Origin: Artemisia argyi
Taxonomy: Eukaryota > Streptophyta > Magnoliopsida > Asterales > Asteraceae
Direction: 5' to 3'
Length of the DNA: 64,000 nucleotides
Assembly (NCBI GenBank): GCA_030686995.1
Contig: CM060703.1
Span: 117,065,361 to 117,129,360 of the forward strand
Below, piece by piece: positions 45,301-57,773 of the stretch. The translations under genes and the position numbers were made by a program. Under the pieces are notes generated by a model. It saw nothing but the letters and a program-made list of their open reading frames with translations. It did no database searches and had not been told where the DNA came from. Position 1 is the first letter of the stretch; every line of letters begins with the position of its first letter.

Positions 45301-46531
45301 AGCTTGTGGGACCCACTGGGGTGTTTCCCACCATTTTGTAGCCATTGATAAGGTTCCAATCATCTCAGCCGTTTAAATCATTCCTTGGCGCCAAAGTCTC
45401 CACAGGGAAACGTGGAGGGTTTTACGCGTATTAATGGGGTAGGGTGAGGTGTGGGGGTAGTTTTAGACAGCTGGGGTGAGAGGTGGCAGCAAGTGGTGGA
45501 GAAACCACTGAGGTGGAGGTGGTTTGGGTGATGCAGTTGTGAGGGAGGGAGAGGAACAGTGATGGTGGTTTTTGCCCGGTTTTTATTTTAAAAAGGGTAA
45601 TGGGCTTTGGTGGGCTGGATCACAAAAACAAAAGGGTTAAAAGGGATGGGCTGTTTAGTGTTTAGTTTGGATTGGGTAGTGGATTAGGATTTGGTGGATT
45701 TAAATAACAAAGGATCCGTTTGGTTTTAGTAACAAATCACAAGGACCAAAAATGTAATTTGGCAAAAGTTTAGGGTCTGATTTTGTGATTTGACCAAAGT
45801 AATCACAAGGGTCATATTTGCCAATAATGAATAACCCAAGGACTAAAATTACATAATTTTCCATGTTTAAATATTAAAGGACCATTTATGTAATTTCCGG
45901 ATTTTTGAGGGACTAATTATGTAATTTCCCAAAACTTTCTCCCAGGGACTAAAAGTGAAAATTATGAATTCCCTAGGACCCTTAATGGTAATTTTCCCAT
46001 TTTGAACACCCAGGGACTGAAACTGTCAAGTTTGAAACTTTGAGGGACCTGTTTTGCCAAACTGTGAAACTTCAGGGACCAATCATGTAAATTTACCAAA
46101 CTTATCACCCAAGGACCATTCCTGCAAAAGATTATTAGTATAAGGACCAAAATTGCTTTTCTCAAAGTTTTTTACATCCCAGGGACCATTTCTGTCAATT
46201 TCCAAAGTTGAGGGACTAAACTTGTAATTTTGTGAAACTTTGCACCAAAGGACTAAATATGTAACTTTATGATTAAAAAGGACTTTTGGTGACATTTTCA
46301 TGTTTTTAGAATAACCAGGGACTAGTTTTGCCAATTTATGAAAGTTGAGGGACTGAAACTGCCAATTATGCAAACTTTGTATGTTTTTCATCTATTTTTG
46401 CATTTTTTGTATTTGAAACATATAAAACACACCTCTAAGATATTTTAAGTATTTTGATACATATTTGAGTGTTTTTGTATGTTTTGGCAGTTCAGATTAG
46501 TATAAAATGATGAGTATTTAGACACTCATCA
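42331..46531 (-). repeat. 5' LTR of family C (4,201 bp)
   Basis: Same length and, as far as I compared, the same sequence as 34714-38914 at a constant offset of 7,617, with one substitution noticed at 42888. The hairpins map to 43926-43947 and 43964-43987, and the terminal inverted repeat to 46508-46531. Confidence 0.95.
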
Positions 46532-46536
46532 GTATG

Positions 46537-48132
46537 TGATTTATGTAAACGCATCAACTTTATATAAAAGTGATAACACTAACAAGGATAAAATGGTAGA
46601 ATAGGAAATGTTCGCTTAAATGCATAGATGTCTAACATTTAGTTCCTGAGGTTGGATAATGCCTATTGGTGGTTATCAGGTATAACTACAAGCATAGGTA
46701 TTTAGACTAACTTAAGTCCTAAAATATTTTATCGTTGTAACATATCACTTGATGTTGTGTCGATGAATGTCTATTCTGTTTTCCCATGTAGATGAGGAGA
46801 TATGTTCTGGTTTGATCCCTTGCTTGGTATGAAGGTGAGGTTATCTGAAATCTCTAGAGACATAATGCCTTAGGGGAATCTACATCGATATTCTTGTTTC
46901 AAACAAATGTCCTTTGTGAAAACTTACTGCAGGAAAGTTTATGTATGGATGAGGCCATGTTTTAATGAAATGCTCTACAGTCTCAATTAGAAGCTTGGTT
47001 TATTTCTATTGTGTTGTCCTGCGGACATTTATATTGAGTTCAATCCTGTAGCTCAGTCTAGCCAGTACCTTTAGATAATAGAATTTGACAACTAAGTCAG
47101 AGATGATGATTCGGATGGTCTCGCAGTATCTTATGATTGTTTTTGAGTTATGAATTCTCTCACTATATACTTCTAGTCCTGGTTAGTAGTTCTGTAATCC
47201 TTTCGTTGCTTCTATTGTATAGAGGAATCCTGCATGTAATTGATATGGAAAGTCTCTCTTAGGGAAGTCAATGGGAAAATCCAACTTAATGGCTAAGTGG
47301 GTGACAGGTGGGGTAAGTATCCAGGGATAGTTCGGCAAAAGGGATGTTTATGGAAGAGTTCCTTTGTTTACAAAACTTTTAAATGAAGATTGTTATTAAC
47401 AATCCTTTGAAAAGGTAATTATTTCCTTCATGGCATAATCCTTCCTGAATTTTACATAGGTGATTAGGCTATGTACAATTGAGGACTAATGATGCGATGT
47501 TAGATTTTGTCAAAATACCATAACTTTCCTCAAAAGTTTTAGATGGTGTTCAACGCATTGTTATTAAAATGGTATCCTGATGTTTTCTTTCAAGTAACAT
47601 GAAAATTGCCTCGCGTAATAATAGTAAATACTTGGTGTAATGACAGAAAAATCAATTTATAGGATGGTAATAAAATAGCTTACTTCAGAAATTTTTCTGT
47701 AAAACAATTTCCCCATATGATAGTAAAATAGCTTGAATGGTGTATTGGATACGTGGGTGAATCTTGTCGAATGGTAATAGTCTACTAATTCATCAAAAAT
47801 GAAATCAGCCTAATCCCTGATAAGACAATGCTAAAATGTTGCGAAACGATTGAAGTCTGAGCAATTGGGATAGAAAATGGAGTAAACGATGGTTATGATT
47901 ATCACAGAGGTAACAAAGGATATATATTACATTGGATAGAAAAGTGCTTAATACAACTAGGTTATGTCATCGTACCAACGGTAAGTACAAAAGGAAAGAT
48001 ACAACCCTAAGGGTCGAACTACGGTTTATATATTGAAACAAGGCTCCTCCTACTGAAACATTGTTGTTATCCTTGATGTTGCTAGTATCCTGACGGTTCT
48101 CTTTCAACAGCTCATGCTATTCCTCGAGCGAT
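46537..48132 (-). pseudogene. decayed protease and reverse transcriptase region of the Tekay-like pol
   Basis: Lies between gag and the family C insertion, where protease, reverse transcriptase and RNase H should be. No frame longer than about 60 codons exists and I cannot identify the catalytic YxDD motif. The length (1.6 kb) is shorter than a normal pol of that part, so deletions are likely. It is called pol by position only. Confidence 0.45.
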
Positions 48133-49236
48133 TCAGTCTTGATTCCCAAGTTCCTGATTTTCCTTGTTCCTTAGCTCCGGGCAGTCATTCTTGAAATGCC
48201 CTAAGTTTCTACATTTGAAGCAACTCGCTGGGATCTTCTGATTTGTGAGTTTCCTACAATCCTCAGTCTGATGACCCTGCTTCTTGCACACTCTACACGG
48301 TTTACTGCAATGATCTCGGTGATGTTGATTACACAGGTTGCAGTAAGGTAACTTTCCAGCATACCTTCTCTTTGTGTGCAGTTCTGCAGCAAAGGCTCTA
48401 TTCACTTCTTGTCCCTTGGGTGATTGTTGAGCAGCATTGCAACCTAGATTGTTGTTCCACTTCCTTTTATTGTCACTATTGTTTCTTGATGTCTCGGCGT
48501 GAACTATGAGTTCTTTTGCTTCGATCGCCATTTTGATAGCTTCAGACATGGTATCGGGTTCCCATGCGATGACCAACATACGAATTTCATGGGAGAGTCC
48601 CCCAATGTACCTTTCAAGTTTCTTGCTTTCCGGTTCATCCATTGCAGAACCTAGTCGTGTTAATTCATGAAAATGAATAGTGTACTTGTCAACATCATTT
48701 CCTACCATGGTAAAGTTTAGTGTTTCCTGTTCCTTTGCTCGTAATTCATTTCCTACACAAAATATTATACTCATCATCCTTGTTTGTTTCTCCCAAGAGT
48801 GTGAGTAAGCAGCATCAACTCCCACCATCTTAATATGTTTGGTCCACCATTCCTGGGCATGATCCTGAAAAGTGCATGTGGCGAACTTAACCTTGTCTTC
48901 CTTACGACAGTCGCCACATCGAAATATTGTTTCCATTTCTTTGAACCATTTGAGAAATTCCTTTCTGTCTCTAGTTCCGCTAAAGGAGGGAGGATTGCAC
49001 CCCATAAATTCCACGTGAGTAAGTTCCTTAGTGAGGGCGGTGGCTATGTTCTTGGCAATGACTTGTCCAACAGCAGCTTGCGTCATGCTTGCAGTGGTTT
49101 GCTTAGAATCTCTCTTCATCAAATCATAAGAGACCATGAGGATATAGTTAATAAAAGTCATCATATTCACAACACATGAATATAATACATGAAAATTTGG
49201 GTCTACGTGAACCGATATCATAAATAGCACAACCAT
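48133..49236 (-). CDS. gag of the Tekay-like element
   Basis: 367 codons, open throughout. The real start may be one of the later Met codons (MVSYDLMKRD or MTQAAVGQ near residues 34-52), as the first 33 residues look like read-through leader. A capsid domain follows (FSGTRDRKEFLKWFKEMETI, CRKEDKVKFATCTFQDHAQE, WW). YTIHFHELTRLGSAMDEPES and KLERYIGGLSHEIR complete it. The C-terminus has Cys/His clusters: CNLCNQHHRDHC, CRVCKKQGHQTEDC and a canonical CCHC knuckle CFKCRNLGHFKNDC. It would form particles and bind element RNA. With pol destroyed, it is the only product left. Confidence 0.88.
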   Translation of the reverse strand: MVVLFMISVHVDPNFHVLYSCVVNMMTFINYILMVSYDLMKRDSKQTTASMTQAAVGQVIAKNIATALTKELTHVEFMGCNPPSFSGTRDRKEFLKWFKEMETIFRCGDCRKEDKVKFATCTFQDHAQEWWTKHIKMVGVDAAYSHSWEKQTRMMSIIFCVGNELRAKEQETLNFTMVGNDVDKYTIHFHELTRLGSAMDEPESKKLERYIGGLSHEIRMLVIAWEPDTMSEAIKMAIEAKELIVHAETSRNNSDNKRKWNNNLGCNAAQQSPKGQEVNRAFAAELHTKRRYAGKLPYCNLCNQHHRDHCSKPCRVCKKQGHQTEDCRKLTNQKIPASCFKCRNLGHFKNDCPELRNKENQELGNQD

Positions 49237-50197
49237 TTCTTACATAGTAGAGTCACACTTGATATATTTGTTTGTACAACAATCAAAAGACAACAAGTTC
49301 TTTAGACTATGTCCCACACTTTATGTGGCTAGGATAATAGTAAAAGCTAGTGAGGATATAAGTCTGGTCTAGGGACTTCCTGGTGTCCCTCTGTGTGGAG
49401 TCAGGTTTGTGGCATCATAAGGTCGAGATAGTCCTGAAGTGGTGTCTGACGTTGTGCATCTATCAAATCTTAGATAATGTAGGTTCTGAACCATTCCTGA
49501 AGAATTTGTGGATGTTCCTGTTGAGTCCGTGATATTGGTATTATCTACTAGATGTTATCTAGTTCATGGCAAGTGGGAATGGAAAAGGAAAATGACAATG
49601 GTGGTACTAGTGGATGGAATACTACCCTCTTTCGCGCTACCTCGCGATATCTAAGAGGTAAAAATAAAGTACGCACTATAGGACGACCAATAGTGTAATA
49701 AGTAGCTGACGGTGGTGATAGTACCTGAGTAGTGGGTGCTCTACTAGTGAAGGAAAGAAAACACACTATCTTCTTTGCAATAAACACCCTAATAAGTCCA
49801 TTAAGATTAAGTCTGAATACTCTACCAAAAGGCATTCTGTGTATGGGCTGAATGATAGGAAAACCCTGTTCCTATGGCAAATCAATAGTGCTAATGGTGG
49901 TGTAAGTGCAACTGGTGGTATAATGGTAGTGGAAGATGACAAGGCATTTTCAATGTCGGAATCCGATAAAAGGATGTCAGGGTGAGTATCTGAAGACATG
50001 TCACTCGTGAACCAGGTCAATAAAATGATATATATATACGAATATGAGTATAAATAACTCGCACAGGGTATGCATGAAACAACATGTATCATGATTATGC
50101 ACTTATGATGAAATGATGAGATGCTATGATGATGCGGTTATAGTCTAGGGTCCAAGATACATCCTAGTTCACTATAACCTTAGCTCTGATGCCAATC
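49237..50197 (-). other. leader and primer-binding site of the Tekay-like element
   Basis: Non-coding leader between the 5' LTR and gag. In element sense the LTR ends GGGGGTGTGACA, followed by GATTGGCATCAGAGCTAAGG (50178-50197), a one-base variant of the initiator-Met primer site TGGTATCAGAGC. ORFs inside it (49548-49835, 49766-50092) have no recognisable features. Confidence 0.75.
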
Positions 50198-51206
50198 TGT
50201 CACACCCCCAATTTACCTGACTTGCAGCGGAATGGAATACCTGGGGGTGTCTGTCATAGCATCACAGTTATAGTTACATTGAACGACCTAAAGTGTCGTT
50301 TGGAAAATACTTAGTTTGATCATTGAAATAATCCAGAGTTTACAATATGAGGTCCCCAAAAGGTGTGGCATGTTTATGAAAAACAAGTCATACTAGATCA
50401 AACGTTTACATAAGTGCATGAAATAAGGGTGAGACGCGTCGACCCCGCGACTCCATGAAGGTCCAAATGCATGTCACATGAGCTACCTTAATAACCAGAA
50501 ATACATTGCTAAAACGTCAACACGAATGTTGGTGAATTCCATAGGTTTATAAAATGTAATGTTGTACGGCCACCACAAGTAAAAGTGCAAGATAAAAATC
50601 AAGTAAAATAGTACAATAGACCTTAAGCTCATGACCCCGAAGCTATGACTGATGAAATTATATGCCCCTCCCGAATGTTTTACCAGAACACTCCCAAAAT
50701 GTCAAAATGAAATGCATCCGCTTACTGTTGGTAATAACTACCACGGATGGAGGCGTCACCCTCGATAGATCTATCCACTCACTCTCGCTTAATCGGCAAA
50801 TTAACGGTCCATGATAATAAATAGGGGACTTTAACAGGTTGGTAAGGCAACTTAAGCAATGTACATATGTTTTGGTACTTGGGCTCGTACTAAAATAATT
50901 CATGCAATGTATTTCCCCGTGGGATTTGAAATCAAAATATTGTATTGAAAACGGGGCTATGAAAACTCACCTTAAACTGATGATACTGTGATGAAGTGAA
51001 ATAAACAACAACAATGAACGGTTAGCTGCCTCAACCTAATATGAATGACGAACGATCTACTTTAGATCATGAAATAATGTTATGAATGTCCATGCACATG
51101 TTTTCTATACCACTCTACTCTTTGGAAAAATACTTGTTGTTATCAAAAATATACATTTTCTAAGACTTAGGAAAATAAGGCAACTAGAAAAACAAAACTA
51201 GTTGAA

Positions 51207-51288
<82 letters not shown>

Positions 51289-53267
51289 TATGTATCAATA
51301 TTAGTGTTGAAATCCTCGGTTTGAAATCCTTGATATAACGCCTTGTAGTGATAAAAATATACTTGTAATTACTAATACTTCATTAGTTATGAATTTAGGT
51401 ACTTGGTATTATTTCTAGAAATCTAGAGTTACTACGTAGTTTTAGTATTATTCTTTGTCTAAAAGCTGTCAAAACAATATAAGTTTTGCCGATATTGAAA
51501 CGTGAATATCTTTGTCGTTATAAGTCCGTTTTACTTGTTCTTTATATCCACGGTTACGTCTTAGTATGTAGTAATATATTTTGGAAAGCTTGGCTCCTCC
51601 GGGTTACGTCTAAAGCCTCGTTTTGTCCGACGAAAAACGTCCAACAGCATGTATTTTAAGAAAATATACTTTTCGTCAATAAACTTGCAAAAATCATAAC
51701 TTCTTCGTTATAAACTCTTTTTAATCCGTTCTTTCGCCTACGGATTCGTTTTTGAAAGTATTTTCTAAAAATTTTGCCAAAGTTTCCTTTAGGTTTACTG
51801 ATTTTCCTGGATTTACAAAAATGGGACAGAATGTATAAATACTTGTTACAAATCCATTTTTCATGTTCAAAACTAGTTTCTACTTCAACCAAATCTCTTG
51901 CAAACACAACAAAGCTATACTAATCCTACCATACACCTTCTTAGGGTTCCATGGGTTCCTAATCACTACTAATCATGTTAATTTAACAAAGGAACACCTA
52001 AATAAAAATCTAGGGTTTTTATGTTCAAAAAGTTAACAAAAATAATGTGGTATAGCTAACTTGTACATGAAATTAAGCATGAAAACCATAAGATACAAGT
52101 ATTAATTTGATGAAATCATGAAAATAAATTTGATAACTCACTTTGAAATAATAGGTGATTAGATGATGAGAAATCTTGTGTTACTTGTGTTTATGTTGCA
52201 AGAATCTTGATTAGAATGACGAAAGGAGCAACTTTGTAGCTTTGATCTTTGAAAAATAATGGATTTTGGTCTTGGATCTTAATTGGGTCATGGGTTTTGA
52301 TGTAGAGATGGAAGAGATGAGGTTTGCACTTTTTGATCTAAAAAAATTATAAGTAAAATGTGTTTTTGGTTCCTAGATATTTGTTGAACTTTTAAGGTTT
52401 AATATGAATACATAAATGCATAAGGTTAGGATTAGTAACTTGTGGCATTTTGGGGTGGTCTTGGGCCGGTTTTCAATGGGTAAAAGAGAAGCAAAAATCG
52501 GTTTTGGTAACTTAGGAAATGTAGTGTAATATTAGTTGTAGTTTAGTGTAAGTATTAGTTATAATCGGGTACCGGGTTTTCTAGAAATAAATGTTAACGA
52601 AGTTATTCGGGATAAAAAAAAGTTGTAAGAATGTTAAAAATATGTTGGGTACAAGTACTGAGTGTTCGGGTGATTATTGTTTAGTTTTCACGAAAACCGT
52701 CGTAATATTTATAAGCTTACGTTATAAATAAAATAAATTTCCAAAATACTGGGTAAATGAATATAATAACTTTTATGATGATATAATGGATATAAAAATA
52801 TATCGGGACCATTGTGGGAATATTTAGATATATTCGTCGTGTTTATAAATCGAGTGTTAACGTTTATTTATAAATAATTATAAGGAAAACGTTAAATGTA
52901 TCAAATATATAAATTTGAAAATCCTAAGAGTGGTATAACATGAAAATGTTGTTATGATGATATGCAGACTGTTTCTAGTCCGTATACAATGTCCTTACTG
53001 ATAATGAAATGAATTCACACCTAAACCAATACGGTTACGCAAATTTTAATACCCGTAAAATAAATTTACGATGAAATGAGTAATGCAAGTGAATAGTGAA
53101 AACTTTTCCGGCAATGAATAGTGTTCAGTGAATAGTAAAATTCTCAAATGTTTATCAGAATATCTAATTGACCTCGAAAATGATGAATAGTAAAACGATG
53201 AATAGTGTTTTGATGAATAGTGTTTTTCCAAAATTTAGGAAATGACCTGAAATGGTGAGTTGTGACA
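50198..53267 (-). repeat. 5' LTR of the Tekay-like element
   Basis: Same ends as 29985-33057. TA microsatellite at 51210-51286. Several substitutions in the first 800 bp and one fewer GATGAATAGTG unit near 53175-53225 distinguish it from the 3' LTR. Confidence 0.93.
51210..51286. repeat. TA microsatellite in the Tekay-like 5' LTR
   Basis: About 38 TA units, at the same site as 30997-31070 in the partner LTR. Confidence 0.97.
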
Positions 53268-53272
53268 ACATG

Positions 53273-56200
53273 CCTTTCCAGCGCTTACATATTCGGCTTC
53301 GGTGGTAGAAATAGCAAGAGCGGTTTGCTTCTTCGAAAACCAAGATGTTAGACAACATCCCATAAACGTGCAAATACCGCTAGTGCTTTTTCTATCTACG
53401 TAGTCTCCCGCATGATCCGAATCCGCATAGACAATGGTTTCTATGCCGGATCCCTTAGGATACCATAATCCTAAGTGTATAGTGCCTTTAATGTATCGGA
53501 AGATACGCTTAACCGCTTCTAGTTGAGAGGTTTTGGGATCCTCTTGAAAACGGGCACAAAGGCAGACACTAAACATGATATCGGGTCTACTTGCCGTCAA
53601 TTATAGTAAACTACCTATCATTCCTCTATACTTGGTGTTATCTACGGACTCACTTTCATCATCCTTTGTGAGCTTTACTTCCATAGACATGGGAGTTTTC
53701 ATGGGTTTTGAGTCTTCTAGGCCAAATTTCTTAAGCATTTCCTTAATGTACTTAGATTGGTTAAAAAATATTCCATCTTCTAATTGTTTTATTTGTAATC
53801 CTAGGAAGAAGTTAAGTTCACCCATCATACTCATCTCAAACTCATCATGCATGATTTTGGCAAATTCATAACACATGTCTTGACAAGTCGATCCAAATAT
53901 AATGTCATCAACATATATTTGAACAATGATGAGATTTGGGTCTTTCCTTTTAGTGAAAAGAGTGTTATCTACCATTCTCATGGAATAATCATGTTTAATA
54001 AGAAAAGCTTTTAATCGATCATACCAAGCTTTGGGAGCTTGTTTGAGTCCATACAAAGCTTTCTTTAACTTATAAACATAATCAGGTTTTGCGAAGTCAA
54101 TGAATCCTGGAGGTTGTGCCACATATACCTCCTCATTGATAAAACCGTTAAGGAATGCACTTTTCACGTCCATTTGGAATAACTTAAAATCTAGGGCGCA
54201 TGCATAGGCAAGTAGTATCCTAATTGATTCTAATCTAGCTACGGGGGCATAAGTTTCGTCTTAATCAATTCCTTTTTGTTGATTATAACCTTGGGCAACT
54301 AACCTAGCTTTATTCCTTGTAACTACTCCATTTTCATCTAATTTATTCCTATATACCCATTTAGTTCCTATGATGGTCATATTCATTGGATTTGGGACTA
54401 ATTCCCAAACATCATTTGCCTTAAATTGATTTAATTCTTCTTGCATAGCTATAACCCAACTTTCATCTTTTAAAGCCTCATTAATATTCTTAGGTTCTAT
54501 TGCTGAGAGGAAACAAAATAAATTATTTTTATCTTGAGCTTGTGACCTAAGGGTTCTTTGGTTAAGATGTCCTATTATATTATCTAGTGGATGTGATCTA
54601 GATTCTTTAACATTTACAATTTCATTATTTCCTAAGTTAATGTCTTCATTATCATTTCCTATGGGTTTTGTTTTACTAACCTCAATAGCTTCTTCTTCAA
54701 CTAAGTCATCATCTTCTAAAGGTAAAGTTTTAGGAGGTGGTGGTGTTTCATCAAATGTTACATTTAGTGATTCTTCTACTTTCATGGAGTGTTTGTTAAG
54801 TATTATATATGCTTTACTATTTTGTGAGTATCCTAAAAATATTCCTTTATATGATTTTGGATCAAACTTTGTGAGGTAATCCTTAGTGTTTAGAATATAG
54901 CATTTACTTCCAAATACCCTAAAGTAGCTTAAGTTTGGTTTTCTACCTCTTAGTAGCTCTTAAGTAGTTTTTCCTAGAATTCTCCTAATTGATACCCTAT
55001 TAATAATATATGTTGAAGTATCTACGGCGTGACACCAGAATTTTTGTGGGATGGATTGTTCATTTAACATTGTTCTACTCATTTCTTGTAGTGACCTATT
55101 TTTTCTTTCTACTACGCCATTTGATTGAGGAGTACGAGGAGCGGAGAAATTGTGGGATATTCCATTTAAATCACAATATTTTCCGAATTGTACTTCATTG
55201 TCAAATTCCCTACAATGGTCCGTCCTAATGGTTACTATTGTGCATCCTAATTTATTTTGAATCATTTTACTAAATATTTCAAATTTTTCAAAGGCTTGAG
55301 TCTTGTCACTTAAAAACCTAGTCCACGTGTATCGTGAGTAGTCATCTACTATTACTAAGGTATATTTGTTTCCTCCATAGCTCCGCACAGCGGATGGACC
55401 AAAAAGATCCATATGTAATAATTCTAGGCACCTAGTAGTGGATACTATATTCTTAGCTTTGTGACTAGTATGAACTTGTTTTCCAATTTTACATGCATCA
55501 CAAAAATGCTTGTCATATTTTAGATTAGGCAAATTTCTAACTAATTCCTTAGAGGCCAAAGATTGTATTTGTTGCATGTTAGCATGTCCTAATCTCCTAT
55601 GCCACAATGTGGAGTTTTCATCTAGGGTCGTTAGGCATATTCTATCCTCAGGCTTGTTTCCTAGTTTCATAACATATATGCCTCCTTTCCTAATTCCTCT
55701 ACCTATAATTTTTCCATTCTTAACTATTTTGCTATCCTCTTCGGTAAAAGTGACTCTACATTTATTATCACATATTTGTCCTATACTAAGCAAGTTATAT
55801 GTTAAATTATCTACATGCTCTACATTTTCAGTAGTAAGTGAGTCTTGAGAAATCATACCTTTGCCAATGATTTTTCCACGTAAGTCACTACCGAAAATAA
55901 CGTTACCTCCATTATATGCCTTGTATGTAGAGAATAGCTTGTGGTTCCCCGTCATGTGCCTCGAACATCCGCTATCCTTGATCCACTCGTCAGGATCCAA
56001 GTCAATGCCCAAACCTATTTCGTCGGTTCCTTTTGCCACAAAACACTTTTCATCTCTTGGCTTTTCTACTTCTTCTTTGTCACTATCACTCCATGTTCCA
56101 CTAACAAATGCGCCTTGATTTTCATAACCCGGCGGCTTTAGACATTCGCCAATGAGATGATTTGGACTTCCACATCTAAAGCACTTTCTTTTCCCGTAGT

Positions 56201-57071
56201 TGTCGCTTCTATTTCTTTGGAATGGTTTTCTTTCGTCTCGTGATGATCTAGTGAATCTTCCTCGTCTTTTGAAGAATTTTTTGAATTCTCTAACGGCCAT
56301 TGCAAATTCTTCGTCTTCACTTTTGTCACTTGAATCATCATCATCACTAGGTTCCTTTTTGGATTTTAGAGCAATGGATTTGGTTTGTTCTTTCATGACT
56401 TTGACCGTTTCCGAATATCTTCTTATAATTTCTTCATGGACCTTCAAGTTGCCAATAAGGTCATCTAGTGATAACGTCATCAAGTTCTATGATTCTTCAA
56501 TTGCCGTGACCTTAGCTCGCCATTTCGGATGCAATGCCCTAAGAAATTTCCTAACACAATTTTTACTAGAAAATGTCTCATCAAGTGCTTTTAAACTTGT
56601 GATAATAGTGTTAAATTTAGCTAAAGCATTATCAATTGATTCCTATTCCGGAATCGTAAATTGTTCATATTGTTGTACAAGAAGATCTATTTTGTTATCT
56701 TTAACTTGACTATTACCTTGGTGAGTAATTAGTAAAGAATCCCAAATTTCTTTTGCGGTTTTACACATAAAAATTCTTTCATATTCTTTGCGTGGTAACG
56801 CATTATAAATGACCATTTTAGCCTCATTATTTTTTGCTAGTTTCTTTTTCAAATCATCATTTTGTTTTTCAAAAGATACAATTTCATCCATTTTAGTTTC
56901 AACATTATATTGAATAGGGGGAAAATCACCAAAGGTAATATTATGCCAAAGATCAAGATCTTTTGATTTCACATAAGTTTCAAATCTATTTTTCCAATAT
57001 AAAAATCCATCACTTTCAAATAGTGGTGGTCTTTGTATAGATTGCCCTTCTAAATATTTTAAAGATTTCAT
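53273..57071 (-). pseudogene. gag-pol of the SIRE-like copia (gag, protease, integrase, RT, RNase H start)
   Basis: One reading frame from ATG 57071 with five nonsense codons (56643, 56487, 54960, 54261, 53601) and no frameshift. In order: UBN2-type gag (YWKNRFETYVKSKDLDLW), knuckle [14 protein letters not shown], protease [13 protein letters not shown]-pre-integrase [11 protein letters not shown] and CDACKIGK, integrase LHMDLFGP and [11 protein letters not shown] (Gly of the usual D-x-G-x-E-F changed to Cys) and [14 protein letters not shown]. Reverse transcriptase follows ([38 protein letters not shown]), then RNase H to STTEAEYVSAGKAC, where the Tekay-like element has inserted; the end is at 29680-29984. 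With a few substitutions it would be intact, so decay is recent. Confidence 0.93.
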
Positions 57072-57123
57072 AGATCGTTACAAGTTTTAAAATACAATAT
57101 ATTTTAAAAAATCTTGCTAGACG

Positions 57124-57140
57124 TGGCTCCTGATACTAAT
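57124..57140 (-). other. primer-binding site of the SIRE-like copia
   Basis: In element sense the 5' LTR ends TTTTCCACA, followed by ATTAGTATCAGGAGCC, close to the initiator-Met primer site TGGTATCAGAGC with two or three changes. The gag ATG lies 70 bp inside the LTR. Confidence 0.75.
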
Positions 57141-57699
57141 TGTGGAAAACTAGAAGGGGGGTTGAATAGTTTTACGTCTTTTTAATTTGTCATAAAAGAT
57201 TGTTTGAAAGTTTTCTTTGTTTTCAAATATATAGATTCGATGCTATATGAAATCAAGACATGCACAATATGAACAACACTAAATATGTACTATAAAGCAA
57301 TAATAATGTAAGTAAAGAAATAGATGAGAGTTGGAAAGATCGAACCGCGAGACAAGAGATTTATAGTGGTTCGGCTACAAGGTCACCTTCCTTGCCCTAT
57401 TCCACTCCCCGAGCACCTAACTCGAGAGTTTTCTTCACTATGTCAACAAGCTCCTTTATGGCGGAGAAAACCTTACACACCAATTTACACACCACAACTA
57501 CGTCACAACTTATTCACACCTTCTACACACCTATTTCACACCTATTCACAACTTAATCACACCACTTCTTCACACCTATCTCCTAAACACCAATTTTCTT
57601 CACACCTATCTTCTACACACCAATCTTCTTCACAACTATCTTCTACACACCAATCTTCTTCCTAACTTTTCTTCTTCACAACTAACTACTAACCTATCA

Positions 57700-57773
<74 letters not shown>

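Larger units (their letters stand above)
34714..46531 (-). mobile_element. family C: large-LTR non-autonomous gypsy element, very recent
   Basis: 11,818 bp in reverse orientation: two 4,201-bp LTRs around a 3,416-bp internal region, target duplication GTATG (34709-34713 and 46532-46536). The primer site in element sense is TTTGGCGCCGCTGCCGGGGA (42310-42329), tRNA-Asp type, and the purine tract is AGTGTGGGGGAT (38915-38926, reversed), both Athila-like. The only protein is a 735-aa cysteine-rich ORF. It has no protease, reverse transcriptase or integrase. The LTRs have identical length, and I noticed a single substitution (35271 a, 42888 g), so it jumped very recently using enzymes in trans. 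A diverged relative is at 59714-62934. Confidence 0.93.
29985..53267 (-). mobile_element. Tekay-like chromovirus (Ty3/gypsy), pol decayed, split by family C
   Basis: Reverse orientation, LTRs 29985-33057 (3', 3,073 bp) and 50198-53267 (5', 3,070 bp), target duplication ACATG (29980-29984 and 53268-53272). Primer site of the initiator-Met type next to the 5' LTR, a single-frame gag (48133-49236), and a decayed pol divided by family C at 34714-46531. Its own length is about 11.5 kb. In a partial comparison the LTRs differ by scattered substitutions, roughly one or two per hundred bases, yet pol is far more damaged, so it was probably defective when it jumped. Lineage is inferred from gag, the Met primer site and the KQSRIPIVRVRWNS pol tail. 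Confidence 0.88.
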
